From: Nitrobacter sp035546855
GTDB lineage: Bacteria; Pseudomonadota; Alphaproteobacteria; Rhizobiales; Xanthobacteraceae
DNA length: 64,000 nucleotides
Reading direction: 5' to 3'
NCBI GenBank assembly: GCA_035546855.1
Contig: DASZVY010000045.1
Span: forward strand, 62,001 to 126,000
Shown: positions 35,576 to 43,965 of the stretch, piece by piece
How the letters are laid out: every line of letters starts with the position of its first letter
Numbering within the stretch: the stretch's first letter is position 1
Notes under the pieces: model-generated
Told to the model about the DNA's origin: nothing
What the model saw: only the letters and a program-made list of their open reading frames with translations
Databases searched by the model: none
Program-made: the position numbers and the translations under genes

Positions 35576-35970
35576 CGTCCGCCTCCGATTCCATAGGCAA
35601 TCACCCAGAGCAGCACGGTGAGGACGATGCCGCCGACGAGCGCGGCCCAGGTGAGCCATTCGCGTTCGGATGGCTTGAAGCCGTAGCCGAGGTCCCAGAC
35701 CAGATGCCGAACGCCGCTCAGCATGTGATGCATCAAGGCCCAGGTGTAGCCGAACGCGATCAGGCGGCCGAGCCAGCTTGAGGCAAACGATTGCAGGATG
35801 CCGTAGGCGCCGGGACCGGATGAGACTGCGAGCAGCCACCATACCAGGAACAGCGTGCCGAAATAGAGCGCGATGCCGGTGACGCGATGGACGATGGACA
35901 GCGCCATCGTCAGGGTCCAGCGATAGGTTTGCAGATGTGGCGAAAGCGGACGTTCGATCCTGGCGGTCAT
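35572..35970 (-). CDS. sdhC: Succinate dehydrogenase cytochrome b556 subunit
   Basis: This 132-residue protein has the SdhC opening IERPLSPHLQTYRWTLTMALSIVHRVTG, in which the SxxHR motif is a quinone/heme-site marker. Three helices follow, with ALMHHMLSGVRHLVWDLGYGF holding the axial heme His. It is the first gene of sdhCDAB and its coding end overlaps sdhD by four bases. It probably has its own promoter in the 360-base gap above. Confidence 0.94.
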   Translation of the reverse strand: MTARIERPLSPHLQTYRWTLTMALSIVHRVTGIALYFGTLFLVWWLLAVSSGPGAYGILQSFASSWLGRLIAFGYTWALMHHMLSGVRHLVWDLGYGFKPSEREWLTWAALVGGIVLTVLLWVIAYGIGGGR

Positions 35971-36210
35971 CGATGGCTTTGGCAGGTTGCGGGCGCGTGA
36001 TACCGCCCTGTTCGGAGATCGCGATAGAGCAATTCTTATTTACGGAGTCGATACCGCCTGCGCAACGATCAAATCGCTATTTCCGAATGCGGGTTCAGAA
36101 CTACGAAACTATCTCATCTGCCAGATGATTCCGATGGATGACTTCTGGTAGTTGGTATACCTGAAGCACGATTCATGAACGTTGCCGGCAGCTCCGGCGC
36201 AGGAGGCGTG
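35971..36210. other. Intergenic region upstream of sdhC
   Basis: No protein gene or RNA motif is recognised in this 240-base stretch. It should hold the sdhC promoter (- strand) and the promoter of the small genes at 36211-36591 (+ strand). AACGTTGCC (36178-36186) and GGCAACGTT (36213-36221) form a 9-bp inverted pair across the next start site. Confidence 0.5.
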
Positions 36211-36306
36211 ATGGCAACGTTTGCGGCTGTCGCCCCTCATCTGATCGAACTCGCGCTTGATGCGCGGCATTTTGTCCTTGGAACGGCATGCTGTCCGTTG
36301 GATTGA
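36211..36306 (+). CDS. Possible 31-codon small ORF with perfect Shine-Dalgarno
   Basis: AGGAGG lies 4 bases before ATG 36211, the best SD in this region. The frame gives MATFAAVAPHLIELAL..., ends TGA at 36306, and contains two adjacent Cys. It ends 25 bases before the PepSY gene, so it could be a leader peptide or a small coupled protein. Third-position GC is only moderate, and I know no homologue. It may be spurious. Confidence 0.3.
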   Translation: MATFAAVAPHLIELALDARHFVLGTACCPLD

Positions 36307-36330
36307 ACCAGTCTTGCGGAGATTGCGAGA

Positions 36331-36591
36331 ATGCATATGCGAAAAGCGGCGATGGCTGTGGCGATTTTTATTGCGGCCGCAGCGGTAGCCCGGGCCGATC
36401 AGCCGGGCTCGGACTGGATGAGCAAGGAGCAGGTGATGGAGAAGCTGACCGCTGCCGGCTACAGCAACATCACCGGACTCGAAGCCGATGACGGCCACTG
36501 GGAAGGCAAGGGAACGAAGAACGGAAAGATCATGGAATTCCATGTCGATCCGCATTCGGGCGCGCTGACCAAGGAAGAGGTCGACGACTAG
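36331..36591 (+). CDS. Small secreted PepSY-domain protein
   Basis: This 86-residue protein has a signal peptide (MRKAAMAVAIFIAAAAVARA). The PepSY core follows: WMSKEQVMEKLTAAGYSNITGLEADDGHWEGKGTKNGKIMEFHVDPHSGALTKEE. Short PepSY proteins of this kind occur in the periplasm and are often proposed to inhibit or regulate peptidases, but the function is unproven. The start could be 36331 or 36337. Confidence 0.8.
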   Translation: MHMRKAAMAVAIFIAAAAVARADQPGSDWMSKEQVMEKLTAAGYSNITGLEADDGHWEGKGTKNGKIMEFHVDPHSGALTKEEVDD

Positions 36592-36606
36592 CGCCCCTCT
36601 CGTCCG

Positions 36607-38124
36607 CTAGGCCTTGGCGTAGATGTCCCTGTAGGTGTCGCGCAAAATGTTCTTCTGCACCTTGCCCATGGCGTTGCGCGGCAATTCGTCGACGAACAGC
36701 ACCCGCTTCGGCATCTTGAATTTCGCGAGCCGTCCGTCGAGCGCCTTCAGCACCTTGGCCTCGCTGATATCGGCCCCCTTGTTGCAGACCACGACGGCGG
36801 TGACGCCTTCGCCGAAATCGGCGTGAGGGACGCCGATGACGGCGGTCTCCACCACGCCCGGCATGGCGTCGATCTCGCTCTCGATCTCCTTCGGATAGAC
36901 GTTGAAGCCGCCGGAAATCACCAGATCCTTGCCGCGGCCGACGATGTGCACATAGCCCTTGTCGTCGATCTTGCCGAGGTCGCCGGTGATGAAGAAGCCG
37001 TCGTCGCGGAATTCCGCCCTGGTCTTCTCCGGCATCCGCCAGTAGCCCTTGAACACGTTCGGGCCCTTGACCTCGATCATGCCGATGGTCTCGCCCGGCA
37101 GTTCCTTGCCGGTGTCGGGATCGGTGACGCGGACGGAGACGCCGGGCAGCGCATGGCCGACGGCGCCGGGCACGCGGTCGCCGTCATAGGGGTTCGAGGT
37201 GTTCATGTTGGTTTCGGTCATGCCGTAGCGTTCGAGCACGGCATGGCCGGTGCGCGCGGACCACTCGCGGTGGGTGTCGGCGAGCAGCGGCGCGGAGCCG
37301 GAGATGAACAGCCGCATGTGCTTCGTCGCGTCTTTTGTCAGCGCCGGATTTTGCAAAAGCCGCGTGTAGAAGGTCGGCACGCCCATCAGCACGGTGGCGC
37401 GAGACATCAACTTGATAATGAGATCGGGATCGAACTTCGGCAGGAAGATCATCGAGGCGCGGGCGAACAGCGTGACGTTGCTCGCCACGAACAGGCCGTG
37501 GGTGTGATAGATCGGCAGCGCGTGGATCAGCACGTCCTTGTCGGTGAAGCGCCAGTAGTCGACCAGGCTGTAGGAGTTCGACGCGAGATTGTCGTGCGTC
37601 AGCATCGCGCCCTTCGAGCGTCCGGTCGTGCCCGACGTGTAGAGGATGGCGGCGAGGTCGTCGCTGGCGCGCGCGACCGTCGTGAAGTCCGGCTGCGCGG
37701 CGGCCGCGGCTTCCGTCAGCGATCCCTTGCCGTTGGCGCCGAGCGTGTCGACCTTGGCGCCGACCTTTGCCGCGATGGCCTTGATGCCATCGACCTTCGA
37801 GGGATCGCACACGACCAGTGACGGTTCGGCATCGGTGATGAAGTAGTCGAGCTCGTTGAGGGTGTAGGCCGTGTTCAGCGGCAGGTAGACCGCGCCGGCG
37901 CGCACGGTCGCAAGATACAGCACGAGGTTCGGGACCGACTTCTCGACCTGCACCGCGACGCGATCGCCGGGCTTGACGCCGCGCGCCACCAGCACATTCG
38001 CCAACCGCCCCGAGAACGCGATCAGATCGCCGTAGGTGATGCGCTGGCCATCCAGCGTTTCGATCGCGAGCCGGCCGGCGTCATCGAGGTCATCGAACAG
38101 GCGGGAAAACAGGTTGGCGTTCAT
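36607..38124 (-). CDS. matB: Malonyl-CoA synthetase
   Basis: This 505-residue ANL-family ligase activates malonate (and methylmalonate) to its CoA ester with ATP. Adenylation motifs: ILYTSGTTGRSKGAML (P-loop), YGMTETNMNTSNPY, YWRMPEKT, FFITGDLGKIDDKGYVHIVGRGKDLVISGGFNVYPKEIE and the catalytic Lys in GKVQK. From memory the sequence is very close to R. palustris MatB, which is structurally known. The frame is open to 38148, but the ATG at 38124 gives the family start with SD GGGAA. Confidence 0.92.
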   Translation of the reverse strand: MNANLFSRLFDDLDDAGRLAIETLDGQRITYGDLIAFSGRLANVLVARGVKPGDRVAVQVEKSVPNLVLYLATVRAGAVYLPLNTAYTLNELDYFITDAEPSLVVCDPSKVDGIKAIAAKVGAKVDTLGANGKGSLTEAAAAAQPDFTTVARASDDLAAILYTSGTTGRSKGAMLTHDNLASNSYSLVDYWRFTDKDVLIHALPIYHTHGLFVASNVTLFARASMIFLPKFDPDLIIKLMSRATVLMGVPTFYTRLLQNPALTKDATKHMRLFISGSAPLLADTHREWSARTGHAVLERYGMTETNMNTSNPYDGDRVPGAVGHALPGVSVRVTDPDTGKELPGETIGMIEVKGPNVFKGYWRMPEKTRAEFRDDGFFITGDLGKIDDKGYVHIVGRGKDLVISGGFNVYPKEIESEIDAMPGVVETAVIGVPHADFGEGVTAVVVCNKGADISEAKVLKALDGRLAKFKMPKRVLFVDELPRNAMGKVQKNILRDTYRDIYAKA

Positions 38125-38231
38125 GGTGGCGTTCCCGGTGAGGTTCATGCATCATTCCGGCGGCGGAAAAGCCTCCGGTATCGAGGTGGAATAGCAAGAA
38201 CGCCCTTCAGAAGGCAACGGAGACAATCGGG

Positions 38232-38990
38232 ATGGCAAATGACGGGAAACGCGTCGCATGGGTCACGGGAGGCGGCAGCGGCATCGGGCAGGCCGGCGCC
38301 GAAGCCTTGGCGGCCGATGGCTGGACCGTGGTGGTTTCGGGGCGGCGCAAGGATGCGCTGGAGACGGTTGTCGCCGGAATCGAAGCCAGGGGCGGTGTTG
38401 CGGAAGTCCTGCAACTCGACGTCAGCGACGTTGATGCCGTCAACAAGGCCGCCCAACACATTGTCGACAGGCATGGCCGCATCGACCTGCTGGTCAACAG
38501 CGCCGGCATCAACGTGCCGAAACGAAGCTGGGCCGACATGGAAACCGAGGGTTGGGACAAATTGGTCCAGATCAACCTCAACGGCGTGCTTTATTGCATG
38601 CGCGCGGTGCTGCCGACGATGCGCGCGCAGAAGGACGGCTGCATCATCAACGTCGCCTCATGGGCCGGGCGGCACGTCTCCAAGATGCCAGGGCCGGCCT
38701 ATACCTCGACCAAGCACGCAGTGCTGGCGCTGACGCATTCGTTCAACATGGACGAATGCGTCAACGGCCTGCGCGCCTGCTGCCTGTCGCCGGGCGAGGT
38801 GGCGACGCCGATCCTGAACTTGCGGCCGGTGGTGCCGAGCGCGGAGGAGCAGGCGCGCATGCTGCAGCCCGAAGATCTCGGCCGCACCATCGCGTTCGTC
38901 GCCAGCATGCCGCCGCGCGTCTGCATGAACGAGATTCTCATCAGTCCGACCTGGAATCGCGGCTTCGTCGCGCAATCGGCGACGCGCTGA
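38232..38990 (+). CDS. Short-chain dehydrogenase/reductase
   Basis: This is a 252-residue classical SDR: VTGGGSGIGQAG (nucleotide site), LLVNSAGIN, the Ser in NVASWAGR, and the catalytic Tyr-Lys in YTSTKHAVL. CLSPGEVATPI follows, a typical NAD(P) SDR tail. The RRKDAL segment suggests NADP. The gene is divergent from matB and could act on a malonate-related or other acyl metabolite, but the link is only positional. A strong terminator follows at 39034. Confidence 0.86.
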   Translation: MANDGKRVAWVTGGGSGIGQAGAEALAADGWTVVVSGRRKDALETVVAGIEARGGVAEVLQLDVSDVDAVNKAAQHIVDRHGRIDLLVNSAGINVPKRSWADMETEGWDKLVQINLNGVLYCMRAVLPTMRAQKDGCIINVASWAGRHVSKMPGPAYTSTKHAVLALTHSFNMDECVNGLRACCLSPGEVATPILNLRPVVPSAEEQARMLQPEDLGRTIAFVASMPPRVCMNEILISPTWNRGFVAQSATR

Positions 38991-39033
38991 CCGCGAGCGG
39001 CCAAGCGCTGCGGCGGTGTCGGTTGACAAAACA

Positions 39034-39063
39034 AGCGAGCCGGGACGTCCCGGCTCGCTTTTT
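39034..39063 (+). terminator. Rho-independent terminator after SDR gene
   Basis: AGCGAGCCGGGA-CG-TCCCGGCTCGCT is a near-perfect 12-bp stem followed by TTTTT on the + strand, 44 bases after the SDR stop. Confidence 0.93.
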
Positions 39064-39182
39064 CGTGAACGGGAGGAACTGTTCCTTGCGCGGGGCGTGG
39101 CGATCCGCCGTAACAAATCGTCCCGGTTTCGCGTAGAATCGGCGTCGCCCTTTTCGGGCCAGCGCATCGATGGATCGCCCTT

Positions 39183-39812
39183 ATGTCGAGCCTTACCATT
39201 CACGACAGTCATTCAGCCGAAGCGCCATCGCAGGTCATCCAGCCGGTCTGGGTGCGCGTCGTGCACTGGGTCAATGCGGTGGCGATGGTGATGATGATCA
39301 TGTCGGGCTGGCAGATCTACAACGCCTCGCCGCTGTTCGATTTCACGTTCTCGCATTCCATTACCCTGGGCGGCTGGCTCGGGGGCGCGTTGCTCTGGCA
39401 TTTCGCGGCGATGTGGCTGTTGATGGTCAACGGCCTCGTCTATCTCGTGCTGGGCTTCGCCACCGGCCGCTTTCGCAAAAAGCTGCTGCCGATCACGCCG
39501 TCAGGCGTCGTGGCGGACGCGCGTGCTGCGCTCACCGGCAAGCTCTCGCACGATGACCTCACACGCTACAATCAGGTGCAGAAACTGCTTTACGCCGGCG
39601 TCATTGTCGTCGGCGTGCTCGTGGTGCTGTCGGGCCTGTCGATCTGGAAGCCGGTGCAGTTCCAGTGGCTCACGGCCGTCTTCGGCGGCTACGATTTTGC
39701 GCGCTACGTGCACTTCGCCTGCATGGCGCTGATCGTCGCATTCCTCGTCGTGCATGTCGCGCTGGCGCTCTTGGTGCCCAGGAGCCTGCGCGCAATGATT
39801 ATCGGACGCTAG
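39183..39812 (+). CDS. Cytochrome b561-type membrane subunit
   Basis: This 209-residue protein has four membrane helices and His residues in helices 1 (RVVHWVNAVAMVMMIMSGWQIY) and 4 (RYVHFACMALIVAFLVVHVALAL) that fit two-heme b ligation. It resembles the cytochrome b561/formate-dehydrogenase gamma (Ni/Fe-hydrogenase b-type) group, which passes electrons between the quinone pool and a periplasmic partner. It is directly followed (10 bases) by a Moco-dependent lipoprotein gene, the likely partner. Confidence 0.88.
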   Translation: MSSLTIHDSHSAEAPSQVIQPVWVRVVHWVNAVAMVMMIMSGWQIYNASPLFDFTFSHSITLGGWLGGALLWHFAAMWLLMVNGLVYLVLGFATGRFRKKLLPITPSGVVADARAALTGKLSHDDLTRYNQVQKLLYAGVIVVGVLVVLSGLSIWKPVQFQWLTAVFGGYDFARYVHFACMALIVAFLVVHVALALLVPRSLRAMIIGR

Positions 39813-39822
39813 GAGAACTACC

Positions 39823-40608
39823 ATGCGTCGCTTTCGTTCGCTTCTGATTCCCGGCGTCGACAAGACGCTGCTGGTTAAGGATGCCACCAGGCTGCTTCCC
39901 GATCCGGCGCGCCGCCGCTTCATCGCCGGTGGCGCAAGCCTCGGGGCGCTGACGCTGCTGACCGGCTGCGACGTCTCCGACGGCTTCTCCGCCGAAAGCC
40001 TGCTGGCGCAGATTTCCAAATTCAACGACAAGGTGCAGGCTGCGATCTTCAATCCGAACACCCTGGCGCCGACCTACACGGAAGCCGACATCACACGGCC
40101 GTTTCCTTTCAACGGCTATTACGCCGAAGAGGACGCACCTGATATCGACGGCAAGGACTGGACATTCGAGGTGCGCGGCCTCGTCGACAACAAGAAGTCG
40201 TGGACGCTGGACGAACTCTACAAGCTGCCCGAGGTGACGCAAATCACGCGGCACATCTGCGTCGAGGGCTGGAGCGCGATCGGAAGCTGGTCGGGAACGC
40301 CGCTGCGCGATTTCCTGAAACTGGTCGGCGCCGACACGCGCGCCAAGTACTGCTGGTTCCAGTGCGCGGACGTCGATGGATACAACAGTCCGCTCGACAT
40401 GGCGACCGCGCTGCATCCGCAGACCCAGATGACCTTCAAGTTCGACGGCAAAATCCTGCCGCGAAAGTACGGCTACCCCATGAAGATCAGGGTTCCGACA
40501 AAACTCGGATTCAAGAATCCCAAATACGTCGTGTCGATGGAAGTCACCAACGACTACAAGGGCGGCTACTGGGAAGACCAGGGCTATAACTCGTTCAGCG
40601 GCAGTTGA
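39823..40608 (+). CDS. Periplasmic molybdopterin-dependent oxidoreductase (sulfite-oxidase/YedY fold), Tat lipoprotein
   Basis: This 261-residue protein carries a Tat motif RRRFIAG (30-36) and a lipobox LLTGC (45-49), so it is probably a lipid-anchored Tat substrate. The Moco site Cys is C146 in RHICVEGWSAIG. The C-terminal body has the sulfite-oxidase-like fold with NSPLDMATAL and KYGYPMKIRVP. By similarity it could be a sulfite, methionine-sulfoxide or nitrate-related oxidoreductase; the b561 gene just before it supplies a quinone link. The start is the first ATG, 10 bases after the cytochrome stop. Confidence 0.85.
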   Translation: MRRFRSLLIPGVDKTLLVKDATRLLPDPARRRFIAGGASLGALTLLTGCDVSDGFSAESLLAQISKFNDKVQAAIFNPNTLAPTYTEADITRPFPFNGYYAEEDAPDIDGKDWTFEVRGLVDNKKSWTLDELYKLPEVTQITRHICVEGWSAIGSWSGTPLRDFLKLVGADTRAKYCWFQCADVDGYNSPLDMATALHPQTQMTFKFDGKILPRKYGYPMKIRVPTKLGFKNPKYVVSMEVTNDYKGGYWEDQGYNSFSGS

Positions 40609-40686
40609 GGGTTACGACTGGCCGCTGCGCTGGCGGTCTGCTACGGTGGTTGCCATCCGCGTCAGGGGCAGAAACGGGAGAGTTCC

Positions 40687-41193
40687 ATGATGGTTCGTGC
40701 CTTGCTGCTTAGCGCGATGCTTGCCGCGGCGTCTGGCGCCTCGGCGGCGGAAACCGCAAAAGCCGTGCTCAAGAATGCCAACGGCGCCGATGTCGGCGTC
40801 GTCGAACTGACGCAAGTGGATGATGGCGTTCTGTTGAGGGTCGCGCTCAAGGGGCTGCCGCCGGGAGACCATGCGTTCCACGTTCACGCCGTCGGCAAGT
40901 GCGAGCCGCCGTTCGATTCCGCCGGTGGCCACTTCAATCCGGGCAACAGGAAGCACGGCATGATGGCGACGGATGGACACCATGCGGGCGACATGCCGAA
41001 CCTTGAGGTGCCGGCCTCGGGCGAGGTGAAGCTCGAGATGGTCAACACGGCGATCACGCTGGAAAAGGGCAAGCCCAATTCGGTGCTGAAGCCCGGCGGC
41101 GCCGCGCTCGTGGTTCATGCGGCGCCCGACGACTACAAAACCGACCCGGCCGGCAACGCCGGCAGCCGGATCGCCTGCGGCGTCATCGAGTAA
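40687..41193 (+). CDS. sodC: Cu/Zn superoxide dismutase
   Basis: This 168-residue periplasmic enzyme converts superoxide to peroxide and oxygen. A signal peptide (ALLLSAMLAAASGASA) precedes the beta-barrel. The Cu/Zn ligands appear in HVHAVGKCE (two His, one Cys), GGHFNPGNRKHG and HHAGDMPN. The second disulfide Cys is in RIACGVIE. The final 11 bases overlap the stop of the convergent MFS gene. It may protect the cell surface near the cytochrome/Moco pair. Confidence 0.95.
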   Translation: MMVRALLLSAMLAAASGASAAETAKAVLKNANGADVGVVELTQVDDGVLLRVALKGLPPGDHAFHVHAVGKCEPPFDSAGGHFNPGNRKHGMMATDGHHAGDMPNLEVPASGEVKLEMVNTAITLEKGKPNSVLKPGGAALVVHAAPDDYKTDPAGNAGSRIACGVIE

Positions 41194-42397
41194 CGCGCCG
41201 CTCAGACACTCGTCCTGCCCGCAGCGGCCGCTGAAATGCCGATAGCGCGGCGCCGACCGCGAGCATCGCTGCCGAGACGTTGAGCGCATAGGACAAGCTG
41301 CCCATCGCGTCCGTGATGGCGCCGACCACGATCGGGCCCAGCGTTTGTCCGATGCCGAAGGAGATCGTCATTGCCGCGATCGCGGTCGGCCACGCCTCCG
41401 GCGGATAGTTGAAGCGCACAAACGCCGTCGTCGAGGCGACCACGGCAAAAAACGCCACGCCGAACACCACCGCCGACAATCCAAGCAGCCATGGCGAGTG
41501 GCCCAGCAGCGGCATCGCCGCGCCGATGGCGTTGACGCCGAGGATGATGGTCATGCTGAGCCCGCCGCGGTCGAGGCCGAGCGTCCGCCGCCAGACCCAC
41601 GGCGTGACGAAGGCGCTGAGGCCGATCAGGCTCCAGAACGCGCTTTGCGCGGCCGCACCGCCCCCGCCGTCGCGGACATAGGCGATCATGAATGTCATGT
41701 AGGCGATGTAGCCCGCGCCGAACAGGAAGTAGGCGGCGAGGAAGATGATGGCGGGGCGGATCGCGAAGCGGCCCCGCGCGGTCTGCGGACCGTTGGCTTC
41801 GATATCGAAGCGCGCAAGGAACATCGGGGCCGTCAGCGCGATGGCGAGCAGGGTCATGGCCCACCATACGATCCACCACGATCCCGGCCCGAAATATTGC
41901 AGCACGAACGGCGCGATCAGTCCCGATGACAGGATGCCGACGCCGGGGCCGGCATAGAACAGGCTGAGCAGGAAGTTGGACCGCTCCGGCCGCGATTGCG
42001 CGATGGTCGCGGCCAGCGCGCCGCCGGCGACGAAGCCGATCGCGGCCGCCACGCCGACGAGCAGGCGCGCGAAACTGAGAACGACGAAATTGCCGGTCAG
42101 CGCGCACAAGGCGAGCGAGACGACGGCCGCGGCGGTGGACCAGCGGGCGCTCGCCGCCAGACCGAACCGTTTCGCGACGGAGGCGGCGATCAGCGCGCCG
42201 CCGAGATAGCCGGCGGCATTGATCGTATTCATGAAGCCGGCGGCCGAATACGACCAGCCAAGCGAATCCCGCATGTCCGGCAGCACCAGCGAATAGGCAA
42301 AACGGCCGATGCCAAGGCCGACCGTGGGCGCAAGCGACAGGATCAGAATCAGCCACGCGAGGTTCGCGGGCGCGGGCGGGCGGTCTGGGGCTCTCAC
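41183..42397 (-). CDS. YbfB/YjiJ-family MFS transporter
   Basis: This protein has about 404 residues and 12 predicted helices: LILSLAPTVGLGIGRFAYSLVLPDMRDSLGW (helices 1-2), FARLLVGVAAAIGFVAGGALAATIA and the C-terminal MTISFGIGQTLGPIVVGAITD. The last is the usual motif of the YbfB group. The likely start is GTG at 42397 (SD GGAGA 5 bases away), because the ATG further upstream at 42475 would add an untypical Pro-rich extension. Substrate is unknown. Its stop overlaps sodC by 11 bases in convergent orientation. Confidence 0.82.
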   Translation of the reverse strand: MRAPDRPPAPANLAWLILILSLAPTVGLGIGRFAYSLVLPDMRDSLGWSYSAAGFMNTINAAGYLGGALIAASVAKRFGLAASARWSTAAAVVSLALCALTGNFVVLSFARLLVGVAAAIGFVAGGALAATIAQSRPERSNFLLSLFYAGPGVGILSSGLIAPFVLQYFGPGSWWIVWWAMTLLAIALTAPMFLARFDIEANGPQTARGRFAIRPAIIFLAAYFLFGAGYIAYMTFMIAYVRDGGGGAAAQSAFWSLIGLSAFVTPWVWRRTLGLDRGGLSMTIILGVNAIGAAMPLLGHSPWLLGLSAVVFGVAFFAVVASTTAFVRFNYPPEAWPTAIAAMTISFGIGQTLGPIVVGAITDAMGSLSYALNVSAAMLAVGAALSAFQRPLRAGRVSERRVTR

Positions 42398-42508
42398 TGA
42401 TGTCTCCGGCGGGCCGCATTGTGGCAGCTTCCCGCGCCACGGCAAGGCGGTGGCCGGACAATGGTGTCTTGCCAATCGTGCAACGCCGCTTTAGCAATCC
42501 GCGTTTCC

Positions 42509-42606
42509 GTCATTCCGGGGCGTGCGAAGCACGAACCCGGTATCCACGTTCCCTTCCGGCTCTGGATTCCGGATCGCCTCGCTCGGCGCTCGACGTCCGG
42601 AATGAC
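42509..42606. repeat. REP-like palindromic element, class B, just before leuB
   Basis: It begins GTCATTCCGGGGCGTGCG and ends TCCGGAATGAC, with AACCCGGTATCC and CTGGATTCCGGA inner arms. It ends 25 bases before the leuB ATG, so it lies in the leuB leader if the transcript begins upstream. Confidence 0.85.
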
Positions 42607-42631
42607 GCAATCATCTTGCGAGGACTTTGTC

Positions 42632-43744
42632 ATGGCGACCCACAAACTGCTTCTTCTTCCCGGCGACGGCATCGGACCCGAGGTGATGGCGGAGGTGAAG
42701 CGGCTGATCGGCTGGCTCAATGCGCAGGGCATCGCGCATTTCGAGACCGAGGATGGGCTGGTCGGCGGCGCGGCCTACGACGCCAGCAAGCAGAGCATCA
42801 CCGACGCGACCATGGCAAAGGCTCTTGCCGCGGACGCCGTGATCTTCGGCGCGGTCGGGGGCCCGAAATGGGACAGCGTGCCCTACGAGGCGCGGCCCGA
42901 GGCTGGCCTGCTTCGCCTGCGCAAGGATCTCGCGCTCTACGCCAACCTGCGCCCGGCGATTTGCTATCCGGCGCTGGCGGAGTCCTCAAGCCTCAAGCCC
43001 GAGGTGGTCGAGGGTCTCGACATCATGATCGTGCGTGAACTGACCGGCGGCGTCTATTTCGGCGAGCCGAAGACGATCACCGATCTCGGCAACGGCCAGA
43101 AGCGCGCCATCGACACCCAGGTCTACGACACCTACGAGATCGAGCGCATCGCGCGGGTCGCGTTCGATCTCGCGCGCAAGCGCCGCAACAAGCTGACCTC
43201 GATGGAAAAGCGCAACGTCATGAAGTCGGGCGTGCTCTGGAACGAGGTGGTGACGCAGGTGCATCAGCGCGAATACAGGGATGTCGAACTCGAGCATCAG
43301 CTCGCCGATTCCGGCGGCATGCAGCTCGTGCGCCGCCCCAAGCAGTTCGACGTCATCGTCACCGACAACCTGTTCGGCGACATGCTGAGCGACATCGCGG
43401 CGATGCTGACGGGGTCGCTCGGCATGCTGCCCTCGGCCTCGCTCGGCGACGTCGACCCGAAAACGAAGAAGCGCCGCGCGCTCTACGAGCCGGTGCACGG
43501 CTCGGCGCCCGATATCGCGGGCCAGGGCGCGGCCAACCCGATCGCCATGCTGGCGTCGTTCGGCATGGCGCTGCGCTATTCCTTCGACATGGGCGCGCTG
43601 GCGGACAAGCTCGATGCGGCGATCGCGGCTGTGCTGGCCAAGGGGCTCCGCACCGCCGACCTGAAATCAGAGGGCGCGACGGTCATCAGCACGTCGCAGA
43701 TGGGTGAGGCGATCGTGAAGGAACTTCAGGCGCTGCACGCCTGA
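42632..43744 (+). CDS. leuB: 3-isopropylmalate dehydrogenase
   Basis: This 370-residue enzyme oxidises and decarboxylates 3-isopropylmalate in leucine synthesis. Motifs: LLPGDGIGPEVMAEV, the substrate-site LLRLRKDLALYANLRP, GGVYFGEPK, YDTYEIERIARVAFDLARKR, and NLFGDMLSDIAAMLTGSLGMLPSASLG with the metal-binding Asp. YEPVHGSAPDIAGQG and the C-terminal NPIAMLASFGMALRYS complete it. The frame is open to 42419, but that stretch is repeat sequence. leuC and leuD lie 15 and 7 kb away on the other strand. Confidence 0.97.
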   Translation: MATHKLLLLPGDGIGPEVMAEVKRLIGWLNAQGIAHFETEDGLVGGAAYDASKQSITDATMAKALAADAVIFGAVGGPKWDSVPYEARPEAGLLRLRKDLALYANLRPAICYPALAESSSLKPEVVEGLDIMIVRELTGGVYFGEPKTITDLGNGQKRAIDTQVYDTYEIERIARVAFDLARKRRNKLTSMEKRNVMKSGVLWNEVVTQVHQREYRDVELEHQLADSGGMQLVRRPKQFDVIVTDNLFGDMLSDIAAMLTGSLGMLPSASLGDVDPKTKKRRALYEPVHGSAPDIAGQGAANPIAMLASFGMALRYSFDMGALADKLDAAIAAVLAKGLRTADLKSEGATVISTSQMGEAIVKELQALHA

Positions 43745-43785
43745 GGGCTCCGGTCGCCTGGAGCACCGTTCGATCAGTTTGATTC

Positions 43786-43874
43786 GTCATGCCCGGCTTT
43801 ATGCCGGGCATCCACGTCTTAAAGGCATTGCAGCTTTCAGAGACGTGGATGGCCGAAACAAGTCCGGCCATGAC
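43786..43874. repeat. REP-like palindromic element, class A, after leuB
   Basis: It starts GTCATGCCCGGCTTTATGCC and ends GTCCGGCCATGAC, with GCATCCACGTCTT and AGACGTGGATGGCC arms. It is a close match to the 12585 copy. Confidence 0.9.
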
Positions 43875-43910
43875 GGCGAAACGATTTGATCCGAATGGAT
43901 CAGACACCAA

Positions 43911-43940
43911 TAAAAATGCCCGGCATGGCCGGGCATTTTC
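43911..43940 (-). terminator. Terminator after the small secreted protein gene
   Basis: AAAATGCCCGG-CATG-GCCGGGCATTTT is followed by T's on the - strand (TTTTTATTGG). It lies about 26 bases after the stop of the gene ending at 43966 and is symmetrical enough to work both ways. Confidence 0.88.
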
Positions 43941-43965
43941 GTTTTCAAGACCGAATCAGTGCGGA

